A DNA stretch of 39,897 nucleotides from Gnetum montanum (GCA_015680685.1 MNCI01035354.1:1045023-1084919), one strand, 5' to 3'; positions 10,701 to 21,870 are shown, counted from the first letter of the stretch. Notes: generated from the sequence alone by a model not told the origin. A program made the numbers and translations.

Positions 10701-11003
10701 GGCTTGAAAATGAGAATATAAAATTGTTTCAAAAATGCATGGACATACTTGATCTTCTTATTAGTTCTAAACTTAAGAAAAATGGACCAAAAAGAGAACT
10801 TAGACGCATATATCTTACACTGATTATGCACTAGAAAAGGATATTAAACATGGAGACTCGAAAATTAATATAGAAAATCAAGAAGAAGAAGCAAACACAT
10901 TTGAACCCCTCAAAATAGAAATACCTTCAAGTATAGATGAAGATACATCTTTGAATGATCCAAATGAGACTATCACCATGTTACATGTGCTACCACATGA
11001 TTA
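7783..11003 (+). pseudogene. gag: gag of A, main part
   Basis: This continues the gag begun at 1215. One frame carries a Ser-rich block (SPSSSSSSSSKMSSSDEDE, about 7840-7900), an Arg/Asp/His-rich block, then the capsid-like part about 8150-8580: NNIPKFMEGYNSDSQHHLQG, AKSWYRSLEP, VEVFNKKYQTYVRVSNL, and LYIIYGLCNEM. A coiled, charged segment follows, then a degenerate zinc knuckle at 9021-9059 reading CDIYIYDHIKGYC, with Tyr in place of the second Cys. The Pro/Thr/His-rich tail is partly duplicated (see 9437-10950). The end differs from B and D: an acidic stretch with PEDMQWLENDNIKLFQKCMD and a C-terminus near LHVLPHD at 11003. Many in-frame stops (for example 8341, 8887) make it a pseudogene. 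Confidence 0.75.
9437..10950 (+). repeat. 758-bp direct tandem duplication inside the A gag
   Basis: Copy 1 spans 9437-10194 and copy 2 spans 10195 to about 10950. Both start CCCTCCATCATATCC and end GATGAAGATACATC. Matching landmarks include CTCCACCATATGTCACCTCC, GTCTCCTAATCATACA and TGTTTCAAAAATGCATGGA. The copies have diverged by substitutions and small indels, so the duplication is not recent or a simple assembly artefact. Confidence 0.9.
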
Positions 11004-12804
11004 ATTAAATCAATAATGATGATAGATGGGAAACTGGTGGTGTATAACCAGGGGATTGTGTGGTTCATCTCCCAGGTTTTTGACCATAAGATTAGTCAAG
11101 GGGGAGATGCTCCATCCTAGTTTAAGAACCAATAAGTATTTTTCACCTTTTTGTTTTACAATTTTTTATCATTTTCCTATTTCTTCCAAAATTTTCTTAT
11201 TCTTCATATGTTTTCTATTTCTTAATAATTTTATTTTATTTATATTTTTCTCTTTTCTTGAGTCATTCTCTTTATGTTTTATGAATGTATTTCATGTTTT
11301 TATTAATAAAATTGCTAAGTCATGATGCAAAAGTCAACACAATGTGTTGGGTTTTTTGTGCTATGCTATCAAGATGATTGGGTAAGTAATTATGTAAAGC
11401 AGTGAGACCACCTCATCCATCCTCTTAGTTCTTTAAATAAAAAATATTTTTCATGGAAATAATTTGGTTCTTCTTTCATGAAACTAAAATTAATCAATGA
11501 TAATTGTACCTTATAGAAAGAGGGAATGACCAAGTTGGAATGGTAAGGGTGTGACCTTAAGGGGACTTGTTGGGTTCTCTTCTTGACTTTCTTCAGGTGG
11601 TTTATGACTTCTCTTGGAATGTATCATCACTCCTTCATTGATCAATAACAAGAAGCTAAAAGTTTTTACATGGTGTGGTTCCCATCCACAAAAAAAAAAA
11701 AAAAAAACAAACAAACAAACAAACAAACAAAAACAAAACAATAAAAATAGAGAAAAAAATAAAAATGGGAATTCAAAGCACACCCCTTAGACACAATAAT
11801 GGGCTATAAGCACTGGTTATGGGGCTAGAAAGACATGTTACCCATGCTTGAAGGTGTCCCTCTAACTAAGGCCCTTGCTTCCTTCTTCTTTTTTCTTCTC
11901 TTGTTGGAGTGAGGATTGTTCTTTGAGGTGGTTATGGACTGATTGTGGTCGATAGGAGGGAACAAATCAATGAGAGGTCATTGTTCATGGTATGGACTTA
12001 GTCTGAACTTAGATAGATAGGTATGCTGATCATTTTAATCATACTTTTCAAAAGAACCTATTATGGACATGGTCAAGTACCTTACGTCCTGATCTCTACA
12101 ATCCCTTCTTATACGATTATTGACCTCACTGCTACATAAGATTATGAACCTTTTTGGTTTTTGGTAGTGTAGTGCAACATCCCAACCACAATAGTTGTGT
12201 GTTGTTTGGAACAAAGGCATGGTCTACATTTAACTTCTTGGGTTTTCATGGACATCTATAAAAGTCATTATGCAAGGGCATTTTGATAGGAGCCTGCTTT
12301 GGGGAGGAGCCACTTGCATAACTTTTATTGATCATGGCTTTGAACTAACCTTCACATCTTCCAAAACATTAATGATAATTTCTCTGAATTTATGCATTAT
12401 TTTGGAACTACTTCTCATCCCTTTTAATTACTTTTTGCTTTTTCTTACTCTTTTTTTTAAAATATCCTTCAAGCTCAATATTTCTTTGTCATCTTCTAAA
12501 TTAGACCTTTGGTTTTGATTGTTAAAAAAAACTTGTGTGCTTTCGAAGTTACACTTATTAGTCATAGGGGCTAGGGAAGCCTACTTTGAAATTTTTCAAA
12601 TATCCTATTTTCAAACATTTTGGTAACTAATAGTAATTGACCAAAATAAGATGTACAACTTGATGATTTTAGTTACCTCATAGACTTGGGCATAGTACAT
12701 TGTCATCACCTTGTGCTTAAACGCAAACTAAGGGAGCTAAAAATGGTTGATTATTAAGGAAAAATTTACCAAAACTAATGTTTATCCTTTGGTGACTACA
12801 GGTG
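11004..12804 (+). other. A spacer between gag and aORF remnant
   Basis: No gene is seen. It starts with a T-rich tract (about 11140-11300) that also follows gag in B and D and the integrase in C. It contains AGGGAATGACCAAGTTGGAATGG...GTGACCTTAAGG (about 11520-11565), the counterpart of 27315-27350 in B. The part around 11770-11880 is closest to element C (about 19200-19310). A microsatellite lies at 11690-11745. Before the aORF remnant are ACTAAT (12774-12779) and GACTACAG ending at 12801, a possible decayed 3' splice site. Confidence 0.6.
11690..11745 (+). repeat. Poly(A)/(CAAA)n microsatellite
   Basis: A run of 18 A is followed by about five CAAA units and imperfect A/C repeats. It sits within the A spacer where related elements have non-repetitive sequence, so it is a local expansion. 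Confidence 0.85.
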
Positions 12805-13120
12805 ATGCTAAAAGAAACACCTAAGAAAGAAGGTTTTTTGCCAGACATAAAAACAAAGCCAAGAGGGGGACAATAGAGGATATGCCCATGGATAAATCAT
12901 AGCACATATAAGATAGCAACTCTTACATCACATGTTTGTTAGATCCATGGGATAATGAGAAGAAAGTTCAGTCCATCCTTCAAGAATGTTTTGCATAACC
13001 AAAGAAGCATCAACATAGTAATCAAGGTTAAAAGTCTGCCACCGCTAGCAGCAATAAGAAAAATCATCTTTAGTGGATTCTTGAAGACCTCTACAAATTT
13101 TTTAATCTTTAATGTTTTTC
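12805..13120 (+). pseudogene. aORF remnant of A
   Basis: The ATG at 12805 (MLKETPKKE) follows a CTACAG acceptor-like site, as at the aORF starts of B and D. A segment PRGGQ and then DPWDNEKKVQSILQECFA look like the distant N-terminal and C-terminal pieces of the B aORF (there DPRIKEEKRKVLLQRYQF). Most of the ~920-codon gene is missing and stops are present. The assignment rests on position and short similarity. Confidence 0.4.
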
Positions 13121-13292
13121 TATTCATTTTGTAACTCTATCATTTTGTATGCATCCACTTAAATAAAATTTTGTAATGTGGCACTTAGAGTCAGTTAGTA
13201 GTTAGCGTCAGTCAATAATCCCATCATTTCCAATTTTTTGTAAAGAAAGATTAGTCCTATCTTGTTAACATGAGGATGAGTTTTTACTTAGT

Positions 13293-13302
13293 CATGGAGG
13301 AA
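13293..13302 (+). other. Polypurine tract of A
   Basis: CATGGAGGAA lies directly before the 3' LTR start TGATGAGTCA. It would prime plus-strand DNA synthesis. It is short and weak for a polypurine tract. Confidence 0.5.
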
Positions 13303-14256
13303 TGATGAGTCATTAGTTGGTTGGGATATTGCTAATGATATGTCACATTTGTGATATCATTGATGCTATATTGCATCTGTTTGACAAAAAGTTAATTTTT
13401 GGTCAACTAAGATATCAGAGCTCTAATATTGGGATGACGATATCGCATATCCAATATTGGATCACATGCTACATTATTGGATGTACGATATCAGGGGATG
13501 TGTGATGGCCTATAAATATTACACTTGGGCACATGGTTTGAAAGTCAATTAGTCAATAAAGTAGCTGAACTCTTGCAATTTTATTTCATAATCTTAGAGA
13601 ACAATTAGTGAGCACTTGCAGTGTGGATCTGAGTTAGTTATATGGTGTCTTATTCAAGTGGCAATGTACCTAGACACATTTCACGAATGGCAATAAGATC
13701 AAGATTGATTCTTATTCATTGCAACACTTTAACTTAGATTAGGTTTACTTTTCATGCAATTTACTTTTCATGTACTTAGTTAATATTTAGATTTCCGTGC
13801 ATATTAATAAATTGGGGGAATGAGTGTAACTAGTTTTGAGTGTAAACATGTATTCACTTGATAACCCTAGCAGTGCTATTGCTTGGTTCACCTAATAGCA
13901 TAGCACTTGGTAATCCCAGTTGTGGATATGTGGGTTCAGGACATCTACAACAAGTTAGAAATAAATACTCATCACCTGTAGGCTAGTCTAGACTTTACTT
14001 TCCATTGTTAATTAGCTTAATTAATTGATTTCTTTATTACCATTAAGGCCAAAACAACATCAATTATCATATGCCTCATTTGTACTAAACCATATATGAC
14101 AAAGCTATCACTAGTCTAAGTGGGAGGACAACGAACTGCAATCAAGACATAATGATCTAGATGCCACAATGATTCCCATCCATAGAATTCAACTGGATTG
14201 TGTGTGAATGCTTGTGATTCATATGGTTCGGCATAGGGGTACCTCGCCACTCATCA
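13303..14256 (+). mobile_element. 3' LTR of A
   Basis: This is a 954-bp LTR, TGATGAGTCA to CACTCATCA. The U3 (about 13350-13500) holds scattered GATATC/GATATT motifs, then TATAAATA at 13511-13518 and AATAAA at 13555-13560 as a possible poly(A) signal in R. Its last 351 bp align with 738-1084. It is of the GATATC U3 type, like B and E. Confidence 0.85.
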
Positions 14257-15239
14257 CATGGAAAAGAATTTAACCTGTTTCTTATGTTGTTCATTGAATT
14301 TAATTTTATTCTTGTTGATAAATAAATAAGTAAATACAAATATAAGATGGAAAAAAAAGACAAAAAAATTCAAGTGTAAACTTATAAACTAGCCTAAATT
14401 TACGTTGGAGGCTCATAGTGCACTTACCATCCTTAGTGCTATGAAACTTGTCAAGGGCATTGTCAAACTAGTCTATTGTAGCCTTGTAATGGGTGCTATA
14501 AAACTTGTGTTGTGGCTTGTTGCCTGTGAATGGTGTAGGTAAAAATTAAAAAAATAAACTAAAAAGACCTTTCCAAAGTTCAATATAGGAGTGATTAATT
14601 TTAATTTTATCTACTTGGCTAATGTTCAAATTTTGGGCCCAACAATTACCATGATTTTGCTAGGGTTCATGATAATTTACATAACTTAGAAACTGTCAAT
14701 ATTGGCTTCAATTCATTGAAAAATCAGTGAATTAGCATGTTGAATAGTCCTTATTCAATATAGTACCTATGTAGTAAATATTCACCAAATTTAAAAATGT
14801 TGATATCAACTTACCGATGATAAAATAAACATAAGCATAATTACAATATTTCCTCTCCCCAATAAAATGTGAATCAATTGTTGTTGTGAACACTTGTTAA
14901 AATGTAAAATTTTCAATAAACCAACCAATCCTACCTTCAGAATTTAATTATCAAGTTCATTAATTCAACTTTAATGGGATGAGGCCCAAGGTGATAAACT
15001 TTAGCACTATAGCTCAAGTTCAAGGCATTTGAACTTCAATGGTTTCCAGGCAACCAATTGACCTTTCCCTTTGTGTTAGCTCTATCAATATTGTCAATAA
15101 CACATGCAATTGCATAAATAATCATTATTCAAACCAAAATATTTTATGGTATATGACTAAGTTCTTTACAATAGAAATAGACTGTTACATCTCCTTAGCT
15201 CCTATGTTAAGACTATCTTGCTGCTATCACTACTATTGG
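14257..15239. other. Unassigned 3' tail of C
   Basis: This is AT-rich sequence with no supported gene. It lies downstream of the C aORF, where B has only about 180 bp before its LTR, so it is either an extended C tail or unrelated host DNA. A short internal echo (GTGCTATGAAACTTGT near 14440 and GTGCTATAAAACTTGT near 14495) is the only structure seen. Confidence 0.4.
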
Positions 15240-17958
15240 TGAAAAATTGAAGGTATCCAAGAGTGCCTTCATTTTCTCCTCTTTGCTCTGTGAGTTGTAG
15301 ATGGTATAGGTTGCTTCACCTAGATTATTTGATGTTGGGATATCCCATGAGTATAGCAATAAAGGAAACATCTCCTTCATGTGGACAAACCAAGCTGCAA
15401 ATGTTTTACGTTCAACATTGAATATTCTAACAAGGTTCTACTGCTCCTGGTAGTCATTCATCCTTTAGAACAAGTTCTTAACAATAGATCGTCAATCCAT
15501 GAATTTTCTTTTGAGAACTTCAAGCATCGTGTTGGCTATTTTCAACTTTTGTTTTGTATCTTTATGGAGCTTGAACTTTTCCTCATTGAGGAGACAAGAG
15601 TTAGCAACCTACTTCTCTAAATCTATCCTTGACCTCTCTATTATTAGCATTGTCAGGTTTGCATCATGGAGGTTGGTGAGCTCCATGTATTCCATCAATC
15701 TACAACTCTTTCATGTAGATTTCTACTTGGTTGTATGTGTTCAATTCATCAAAGATGGGCTACCACACATTGCCTCTTTGCTGGAGTTGCTGGATAGCCT
15801 CATTCACCTTTACATTGACCAACTTAATTTCTTTCTCATTGACCTCTTTAAGCATTTTGACTTCATTCCTATAGTAATTTTTCACTTTTTTAAATTTCAA
15901 GGCTTCATTGTTCATGGTAGTAATCTCAATTGTAATCTTCTAGTGAAGGGCACATGCTTCCTCTAATAAGATATTTCTATTTTCGGCAACCAACCTTCTC
16001 AAATCAGAATGCACCTTGGCAAGCTACTCCTACTAATGGAAAATGTATTTTACCATTTACTCAATTTCCTATTTAGCATTTCTTAAGCGATGGTTATTGT
16101 GGGTGAGGACCAAGTTCTCCTTGCAAACTTGCATTAAGTCACAGTCAATATTGTTTGCTATTGCTTTAGATAGTGACACATCAAAGATCAACATCTCTTT
16201 GGCATTCTTGACCTCCTTGTACTTTTGTTGAAGTTGTTGAAAAGCTTCATCTCTTATTAGTTTAGGCATGAAAATGATAGGATCAAAGAGATGGGCTTGT
16301 AATTCTGCAACCTTAGCAACCAACCATTGATTGGTAGCAATGGCCTTTTTGAATTGCACATTGCTAATTAACAACTTGCCCCTTGTCTTTAGAAGCTTTT
16401 AGTAGGTTGCTAATACATATTCCAAGAGATCAAAGATCTCCAAAACTAGTTGTGCAACTTCCACCAATTATCCTAGCACTTCTTTGTGTTGGGTCACTCA
16501 TTTGTCTACTCCTTGCTCCTATTGATGCATAGATATCTATTGTAGTAGTAATGATAGGAATTGATGTAGTAGAAGCATTTAAATATTTCCTCACATAGTT
16601 TTTCATCACCTCTACTACTATCTCTTGGCCCTTGTGTGGTATGATTAGGTACATTGCTCCTCCATTCAGCATGATAGAGAAAGTTGTTGTGTTCCCATAA
16701 ATTTCAAGTAATGTTTATCTTGGTATGAACATAGTAACTTCTTTGGAACTAGGATTGAGATGAACAGGTGCGTGATTTATTTGAGTTGAGGATAACAATG
16801 TCTTCTCACTATCCAACTAGCTAATGATCGTTGTCACCTCGTTTAGGTGGCTCATGGCTGGACATAGACTGAGGGCTCACCACCATCTTCAAAGACTTGT
16901 TGTTGTTATAACTACTACTCTTTAAGCTTTCTAAGTCCTTTTGCAACTACTAACATCTCTAATGTTGTCTCTAAGGGTGCAAGTATTTGTGGTGGTGGCT
17001 ACTCCTCTTCCTAAATCTTAGCAGTGAATTTGTCTTTTTTCATCTCCTGCCATGATGTGGTAGGAGTTCGGTGAATCACATCATTGGAAGAGTGAGCTAT
17101 TCCTCTCCCCTTATCTAATTTTCTAATCAAGCATGGAAATGGAATTATCTTCCTATCCTTCTTATTTTTCTTGAAATACTTTTCTATTTCAAGGAAGATG
17201 AACTAGGATAGAATGACTAGAAATTTTTACCTTAAAGCCATACATGCCTTGGTAGAGAAGGCTATCACCTTGGTTAGCCTCAATGTTAGATTAAGGTGAT
17301 AGGTTACAATCTCAAAGTAAGCTCTCTCTACCTTTCTTAAGACATCACACTCCTTACATTTCATTGTATAATACCACCGAATCCATTCTTTCTTTGCTTC
17401 ACAATCTGCCTACATTGAGATCTTTGCTAGTTTTGCCCCAATGTTGGGATAACCAAAGGCTTGTACAATGGCTTCAACTAAGTAGGAGATGGTGATATCC
17501 TTGATTTTGATTAATGCATCTCCTTATTGGTTATTCCAAAAGATGTATGGTTTTTCCATGTATCATTCCCCATTTTTGGAGGGAATGGGCCATAGAGGAG
17601 ACCTCTACAACTATGGCTTGACCTCTTCCATTGCTAATTCCAAGAATGGCTCAAAGTTTAACTCTTACAAGAGGGGGCTTTATACTTCCTTAGTTTGGAT
17701 CCTCTTTATGTAGACTTCAATAAGTGTCATCTCTAAGTTAGGTCTTGGTCTTAGAACCTCATCCTACTTTGATTTTCTTGTTTTTGCAGTAGGAGTCTAC
17801 CTAACAGATTTCACCTTGAGCTCCTCCCAAAGAGGCCTAGTAGCATGCGTAGCCATAGTTGTTTACTCCTAGGGTTTTTGTTGGTTCCTTCCTCCTCAAA
17901 TGCTTTTCCTCTTAGGCTGTGATGGCCCTCCTATGTATGGTCCTCTTTTGGGTATCAT
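15240..17958 (-). pseudogene. aORF of C, extra ORF downstream of pol
   Basis: The start ATG at 17958 reads MIPKRG, the conserved start of this ORF (MAPKRG in B, MTPKRG in D). It is about 900 codons with several stops and frame changes. The N-terminal third has SPLWPIPSKNGE and YIFWNN, matching SPLWPILLESGE and YQFWHN in B. Next comes KVERAYFEIVTYH and IIPFPCLIRKL. The last half is a long charged region likely to form coiled coils, for example FQQLQQKYKEVKNAKEM (about 16200-16250) and ALKFKKVKNYYRNEV. The end has LLLYSWDIPTSNNLG and KEEKMKALLDTFNF (about 15240-15330), matching LLCSWKVSTPSNIG in B. Function is unknown. The N-terminal part vaguely recalls the plant transposon-protein domains found in extra ORFs of Tat/Athila elements. 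Confidence 0.65.
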
Positions 17959-18000
17959 TTTCAATCACAAACATAACCCAAGATTAGCTCTTAGGCATAA
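17959..18000 (-). promoter_or_regulatory. Decayed 3' splice site before the C aORF
   Basis: In C sense AGCTAATC (around 17989-17982) and then a T-rich stretch TTGGGTTATGTTTGTGATTG run into AAA-ATG. The layout matches B and D, but the final AG is AA. A possible donor GGAG/GTACGC lies around 18265. Confidence 0.35.
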
Positions 18001-18399
18001 TCTTTACTCCCTTTAGATACCTTTCTTTGTTTTGGTAAGGTTATATTGACTAATTAAATCTTAGGATTTTATCATTAAGTTCTTATTTTATGATCATAGG
18101 CTTGTGATATTATTTTATTCAAGTTATAATGGAGGTTGATTGTTGATATTAACTTCTTGTGATTATTATTTTAATATCTTATTTATGGAGAGTTAGAAAT
18201 TTTTTAAAAAAATTTCTATTTCAAAATGTAGTTTTAATGCCCCCATGATGTAAAGCGTACCTCCCATAGCTCAAGGATCAAAAAATGAATGAAATTAAAC
18301 AAGTACTTTGGAAGTTATGGCACTCAAAATGTTCTTGGGCTCTAAAAAATTATAAAAAGCCCTTTAGCGCTTTGAAGAAATGGTAAAAATAAGCTAAGT

Positions 18400-18500
18400 G
18401 TTATGCTTATTTATAGGATTTTTACCATGCATCAATTGAGATGTGTTGACTCATCCCACTAGGTTGACAAGGATGCGTTGATGCAGCTATTCTTAACTAT
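18400..18500 (-). promoter_or_regulatory. U3-like internal promoter ahead of the C aORF
   Basis: TATAAATA is at 18415-18408. Upstream in C sense are CATCAACGCATCC (about 18486-18474) and TTGATGCATGG. The D/F-type LTR promoter region has the same kinds of motif (CATCGACGCATCC, ATGCATCGATG) and then TATAAATAAG. The TATA box is about 450 bp before the aORF ATG. This is sequence similarity to an LTR promoter half without the rest of an LTR. Promoter activity is an inference. Confidence 0.5.
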
Positions 18501-20399
18501 ACTTGGAAAATGGAGAAGTTTTAGGCAAGTTTGAGGAAAAAATAAAAGCCACATGAAAAATAAAAAAGATGTAGAATCATAACAACACCATGAAAGAGGG
18601 CATATTTTACAAATTAGAAGCAATTAGAGTATAGTGGATGAGTGTTTGGAGGATCTTCCAATGCCAAGAGAGGGAAAAAATTAGATGTTGCAAGGCTATT
18701 AAGATGATTGACTACACAAGTGACCCATGGTTAGGATTTTTAACTTAACATAAACCAAAGAAAATGCAAGTGGGTCCTCCCTAAAGCAGACATATGCCTA
18801 TTATGCCCTTACATACAATCATCATAAGAAGTTCATGTTTACTAAGAATGATGAATGGTTATTTTAAGTTAAATTTCATACCCATTTGAGGAATTTTCCT
18901 AAAGTTATGCTATCTAGAAAATAAAACTTATCAATTGGCCATGGTATGAGGAAATGGGATGATAGAAAATGAAGTGAGCAAATGGTAGAGGAAGAAAATG
19001 ATAGATGGATAATTTGTATCCTAGTCACATGAGATCCTAGGTGAAAATTGTGATTAAGATGATCCAATACTAGTTCGTTCCAAGTCTAGATGAAGTCCAT
19101 TTTGTTCATAGTAATCTCACATTAACATATTCCTACTCTTCGACCATCAAGAACTCATGACAACCCCAAAGGACAATGATCACTCTAAAAGAAGAGAAAA
19201 AAAGGAGGAAGTAAGTAGGGCCTTAGTTAGAGGGTTACCTTCAAGCATGGTTAACATGTATTTTCAAATCCATAACTAGTGCTTATAGTCCATTATTGTA
19301 TCTAAGTGGTGTGCTTTGAATTTGCTTGATTATTTTTATTATTTTTGGGAACCACACCATGCAAAGATATGCTTTCTTTTTATGGTTGATAATAGAAGTG
19401 ATGATATACTAATGTAGAATCATAGAACTTAAGAAGGAAGTTGAAAGAAGAATACAAGAAGTTCCCTTAAGGTCAAACCCTTTTCCATTCCCAGTTGGTC
19501 CTTTCCTAGTTTGTTTAGTAACAAAATCAATTGTTACTTTTAGTTATAATGTGAAAGAACTTTCATGCTCCAATGATATAGATTTCCCATGGAGAAAATG
19601 AAATGGATGGATGTCATGAACTCAATGCTTAAAACAATTAGAAAATTGACAATTCGTTCATAGAGAACATAATCCAATGAAAAAACTAATCTTTTGGTTA
19701 ATCAATCATAACATTAATAGTTGCATTGAATAGCTTTTCAAGATTTGCAGTAGCAATGAATGAAATATAAGATTTCCAACAAGATTAAATAAAAATTAAC
19801 AAAGAAGAAAAGAAAAGAAAATATATAAATTCATCAATAAAAGATTAAGAAAATGGAAACTATATAAAGAAAATTGGGAAAAAAACATGAAAAATTGGTT
19901 ATCCATATCAAGATTTTAAAATAGAGCATGATTTCTCATCCATAGAGGTGTTAGTATTCCTTGTCATTACTTGGGAATCCATAGATGATTTTAGTTGTTG
20001 AGTGTTGACTAGCATGTGCTTTTGAGGGTTTGTGAGGTGTTAATTGTCATAGCCTTGAAAGGAAAAGTTGAATGAACAATGTAAGTTGCTCCCATAATGT
20101 TTGGAACTTAGTGCGTTATGGCACATGCATGGGATTCTAGTATAGAACCTTATCTCTAGGTTTAAATGTCACTTTTCTTTTCTGTGTTTTATGACATTGT
20201 TTGTTATGTGTCAAGTGCACTTTATTCAACATTATTATTACTCTTCAATTTTCATCTAGTATATTGAGTGTCATCAAAAATTATTTCTATGCTAGGCTCA
20301 TGTCTACATCAAGCTCATAAGTACTTGTGAGTATATGGAGTTATGTTTGAGTTGGAAGTTTCGGTAACTTCTCGTACACTAACTCATAAGCAAAGTAGC
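18501..20399 (-). other. C spacer from integrase end to internal promoter
   Basis: The right part (about 19900-20400) is the decayed end of the integrase ORF, with a GDKVLY-like motif near 20155 typical of the integrase C-terminal region. Then comes a T-rich tract (about 19790-19880) and the family spacer blocks: GTTCCCTTAAGGTCAAACCC (about 19460-19480), and ATACATGTTAACCATGCTTGAAGG near 19240-19260. These match the A spacer best. No ORF is supported. Confidence 0.55.
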
Positions 20400-21060
20400 C
20401 TATAAAAAGTTTCTAGGTTGAATGATATGTCTAGAGAGCATTATTAAGTTTGGTACTCTAGTCTTTCCTATATCTACTAATAATTTATTTCAAAGTTCTA
20501 GCAATCTCCCTATTGGTGATCTTTGCTTGACCATAGGCTTGAGTGTGATAGGGTATTGTAAGTTTATGTTAGACCCCTAAGAATTGCAATAACTTACAAA
20601 AAGTAGAACTTGTGAAATATTTACCATTATCTAAAATTAGTGTTATATGCACACCAAACCTTCTTACCATCTACTATTGAAAAAATCGAGTTGCAATGAT
20701 AGATGTACAATCAGATACGGTTGTTGCTTTAGTCTATTTAGTGTAGTAGTCAACTACAACTACTATGTAGGCCTTTCCATTGGACATGGGAGTGATGGAT
20801 CCCATGAAGTTAATTTCTTAAATGTCAAAAGACTTCAATAGTTGAATCCACTGTTGGGGTCATTCCATTCGTGTGGTCATTCCTCCATCTCGTTGACATT
20901 GCTCACATGAACATGAAAAATGGTGATCATTCCTAAAGATCATTGGCCAATAGTATCCTATCAAGAAGATCTTTGTAGCTATCCTCCTTCTTACGTAGCA
21001 GTTCATGTAAGAACCCTCATGAGCATCTTAAAGGATTCTCAACTAATCTGTATCAAGTAC
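20400..21060 (-). pseudogene. Integrase of C (degenerate)
   Basis: Integrase inserts the DNA copy into the genome. Readable pieces in C sense are the zinc-binding N-terminus (KDAHEGSYMNC, then IGYYWPMIF and C-x2-C in CEQCQRDGG, about 20895-20910) and the catalytic core (EINFMGSITPMSNGKAY, LILDNGKYFTSSTFCKLLQ, GQAKITNREIARTLK). Compared with the family DDE triad, the first Asp is Asn, the second Asp is kept, and the Glu is Lys. Both losses are G to A changes. Stops are also present, so the enzyme is dead. Confidence 0.75.
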
Positions 21061-21289
21061 ATACCATCACATTGGGCCATTGGCACAAACCTTGTAAAGA
21101 TTACCTTGGATCTCCATGTAATGCTTGATCTCATGAAGAAAATTTTGTTTCTTCCTATAATCCCATTCTTCTAGAATCTTTTGTGTGAGTAGATAAGTGA
21201 AGAACTCATCATACTAATTTATAACCTTAGGTGCTCAAACTTCAATGGATCTAGCAAAGAGAAGTTCATCTGGAAATTCATCAAACAAT

Positions 21290-21870
21290 AGTTCTTTCTC
21301 ATTGCTATCCAATCATAACTGAGAAAAATGATCTAAAACTACATTCTTGATTCTATTTTTATCCACCATGGTAAGATCAAATTCCTATAAAATCATCAAT
21401 CATCGAATGACATGAGGACTAACTACTAGTTTTTTCATTTAGAAGTAGATTGCACTATGATCCATGTGCACAAAGACTGGGAATTCAAGCTCATAGTGTT
21501 TGAAAGGCATACACCATTGTCATAAGTTCTTTCTTAATGATGGTATAGTTAATTTGTGCACCCACAATGCTTTTTCTTGTACAATGAATATAATATGGAT
21601 GCTTTTGATCATCCATTTATGTAAGCACCATCCCTAAGGCATAGTTAGATGCATCTGTCATAATATGAAATTATTTAGATCAATTTAGAGCATATACAAT
21701 TGGAGTTTCTATGAGCTTCTACTTTAAGTGTTGAATTCTTGTTCACATTCCTTTGTCCATTCAAAGACTACATCTTTATTTGTGAGCTTTACTAGTGGTT
21801 TGGATATTTTAGAAAAATTTTCTATGAAGCACCTATAGTAACTAGTATGGCCAAGGAATGACCTCACATC
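21290..21870 (-). pseudogene. RNase H and RT connection of C
   Basis: RNase H degrades the RNA strand during reverse transcription. In C sense SFLGHTSYYRCFIENFSKIS and KPLVKLTNKD mark the connection region, and MTDASNYALGMVLT, HPYYIHC and KKELMTMVYAF mark the RNase H-like fold. The same segments in E read SFLGHTGYYRHFIKKFSKIS and MIDASNYALGVVLT. Frameshifts and stops break it. Confidence 0.75.

Larger units (their letters stand above)
738..14256 (+). mobile_element. Element A, pol-less LTR retrotransposon interrupted by D
   Basis: Element A reads on the plus strand: 5' LTR remnant 738-1084, primer site 1086-1103, gag start 1215, gag continuation after D at 7783-11003, spacer, deleted aORF remnant 12805 to about 13120, polypurine tract, 3' LTR 13303-14256. 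Removing D (6337 bp) and allowing for the missing LTR start, A would be about 7.2 kb plus 0.6 kb. No protease, RT or integrase motif is present between gag and the 3' LTR. The 738-1084 segment aligns with 13906-14256, proving the LTR pair. A probably sits within element C, whose sequence resumes at 14257. The target duplication cannot be checked because the left end was lost to Z. Confidence 0.8.

Noticed and set aside
11026-11325. 99-codon frame with a Phe/Leu-rich, membrane-like translation
   Set aside because: It comes from a T-rich tract that follows gag in A, B and D and integrase in C. The frame is not kept between copies.
15499-15966. 155-codon plus-strand frame, among the longest in the window
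   Set aside because: It is antisense to the coiled-coil half of the C aORF, which aligns with B on the minus strand.
15240-17958. Calling the aORF an envelope gene
   Set aside because: The position fits an env-like ORF, but no signal peptide or membrane segment is seen and the second half is coiled-coil-like.
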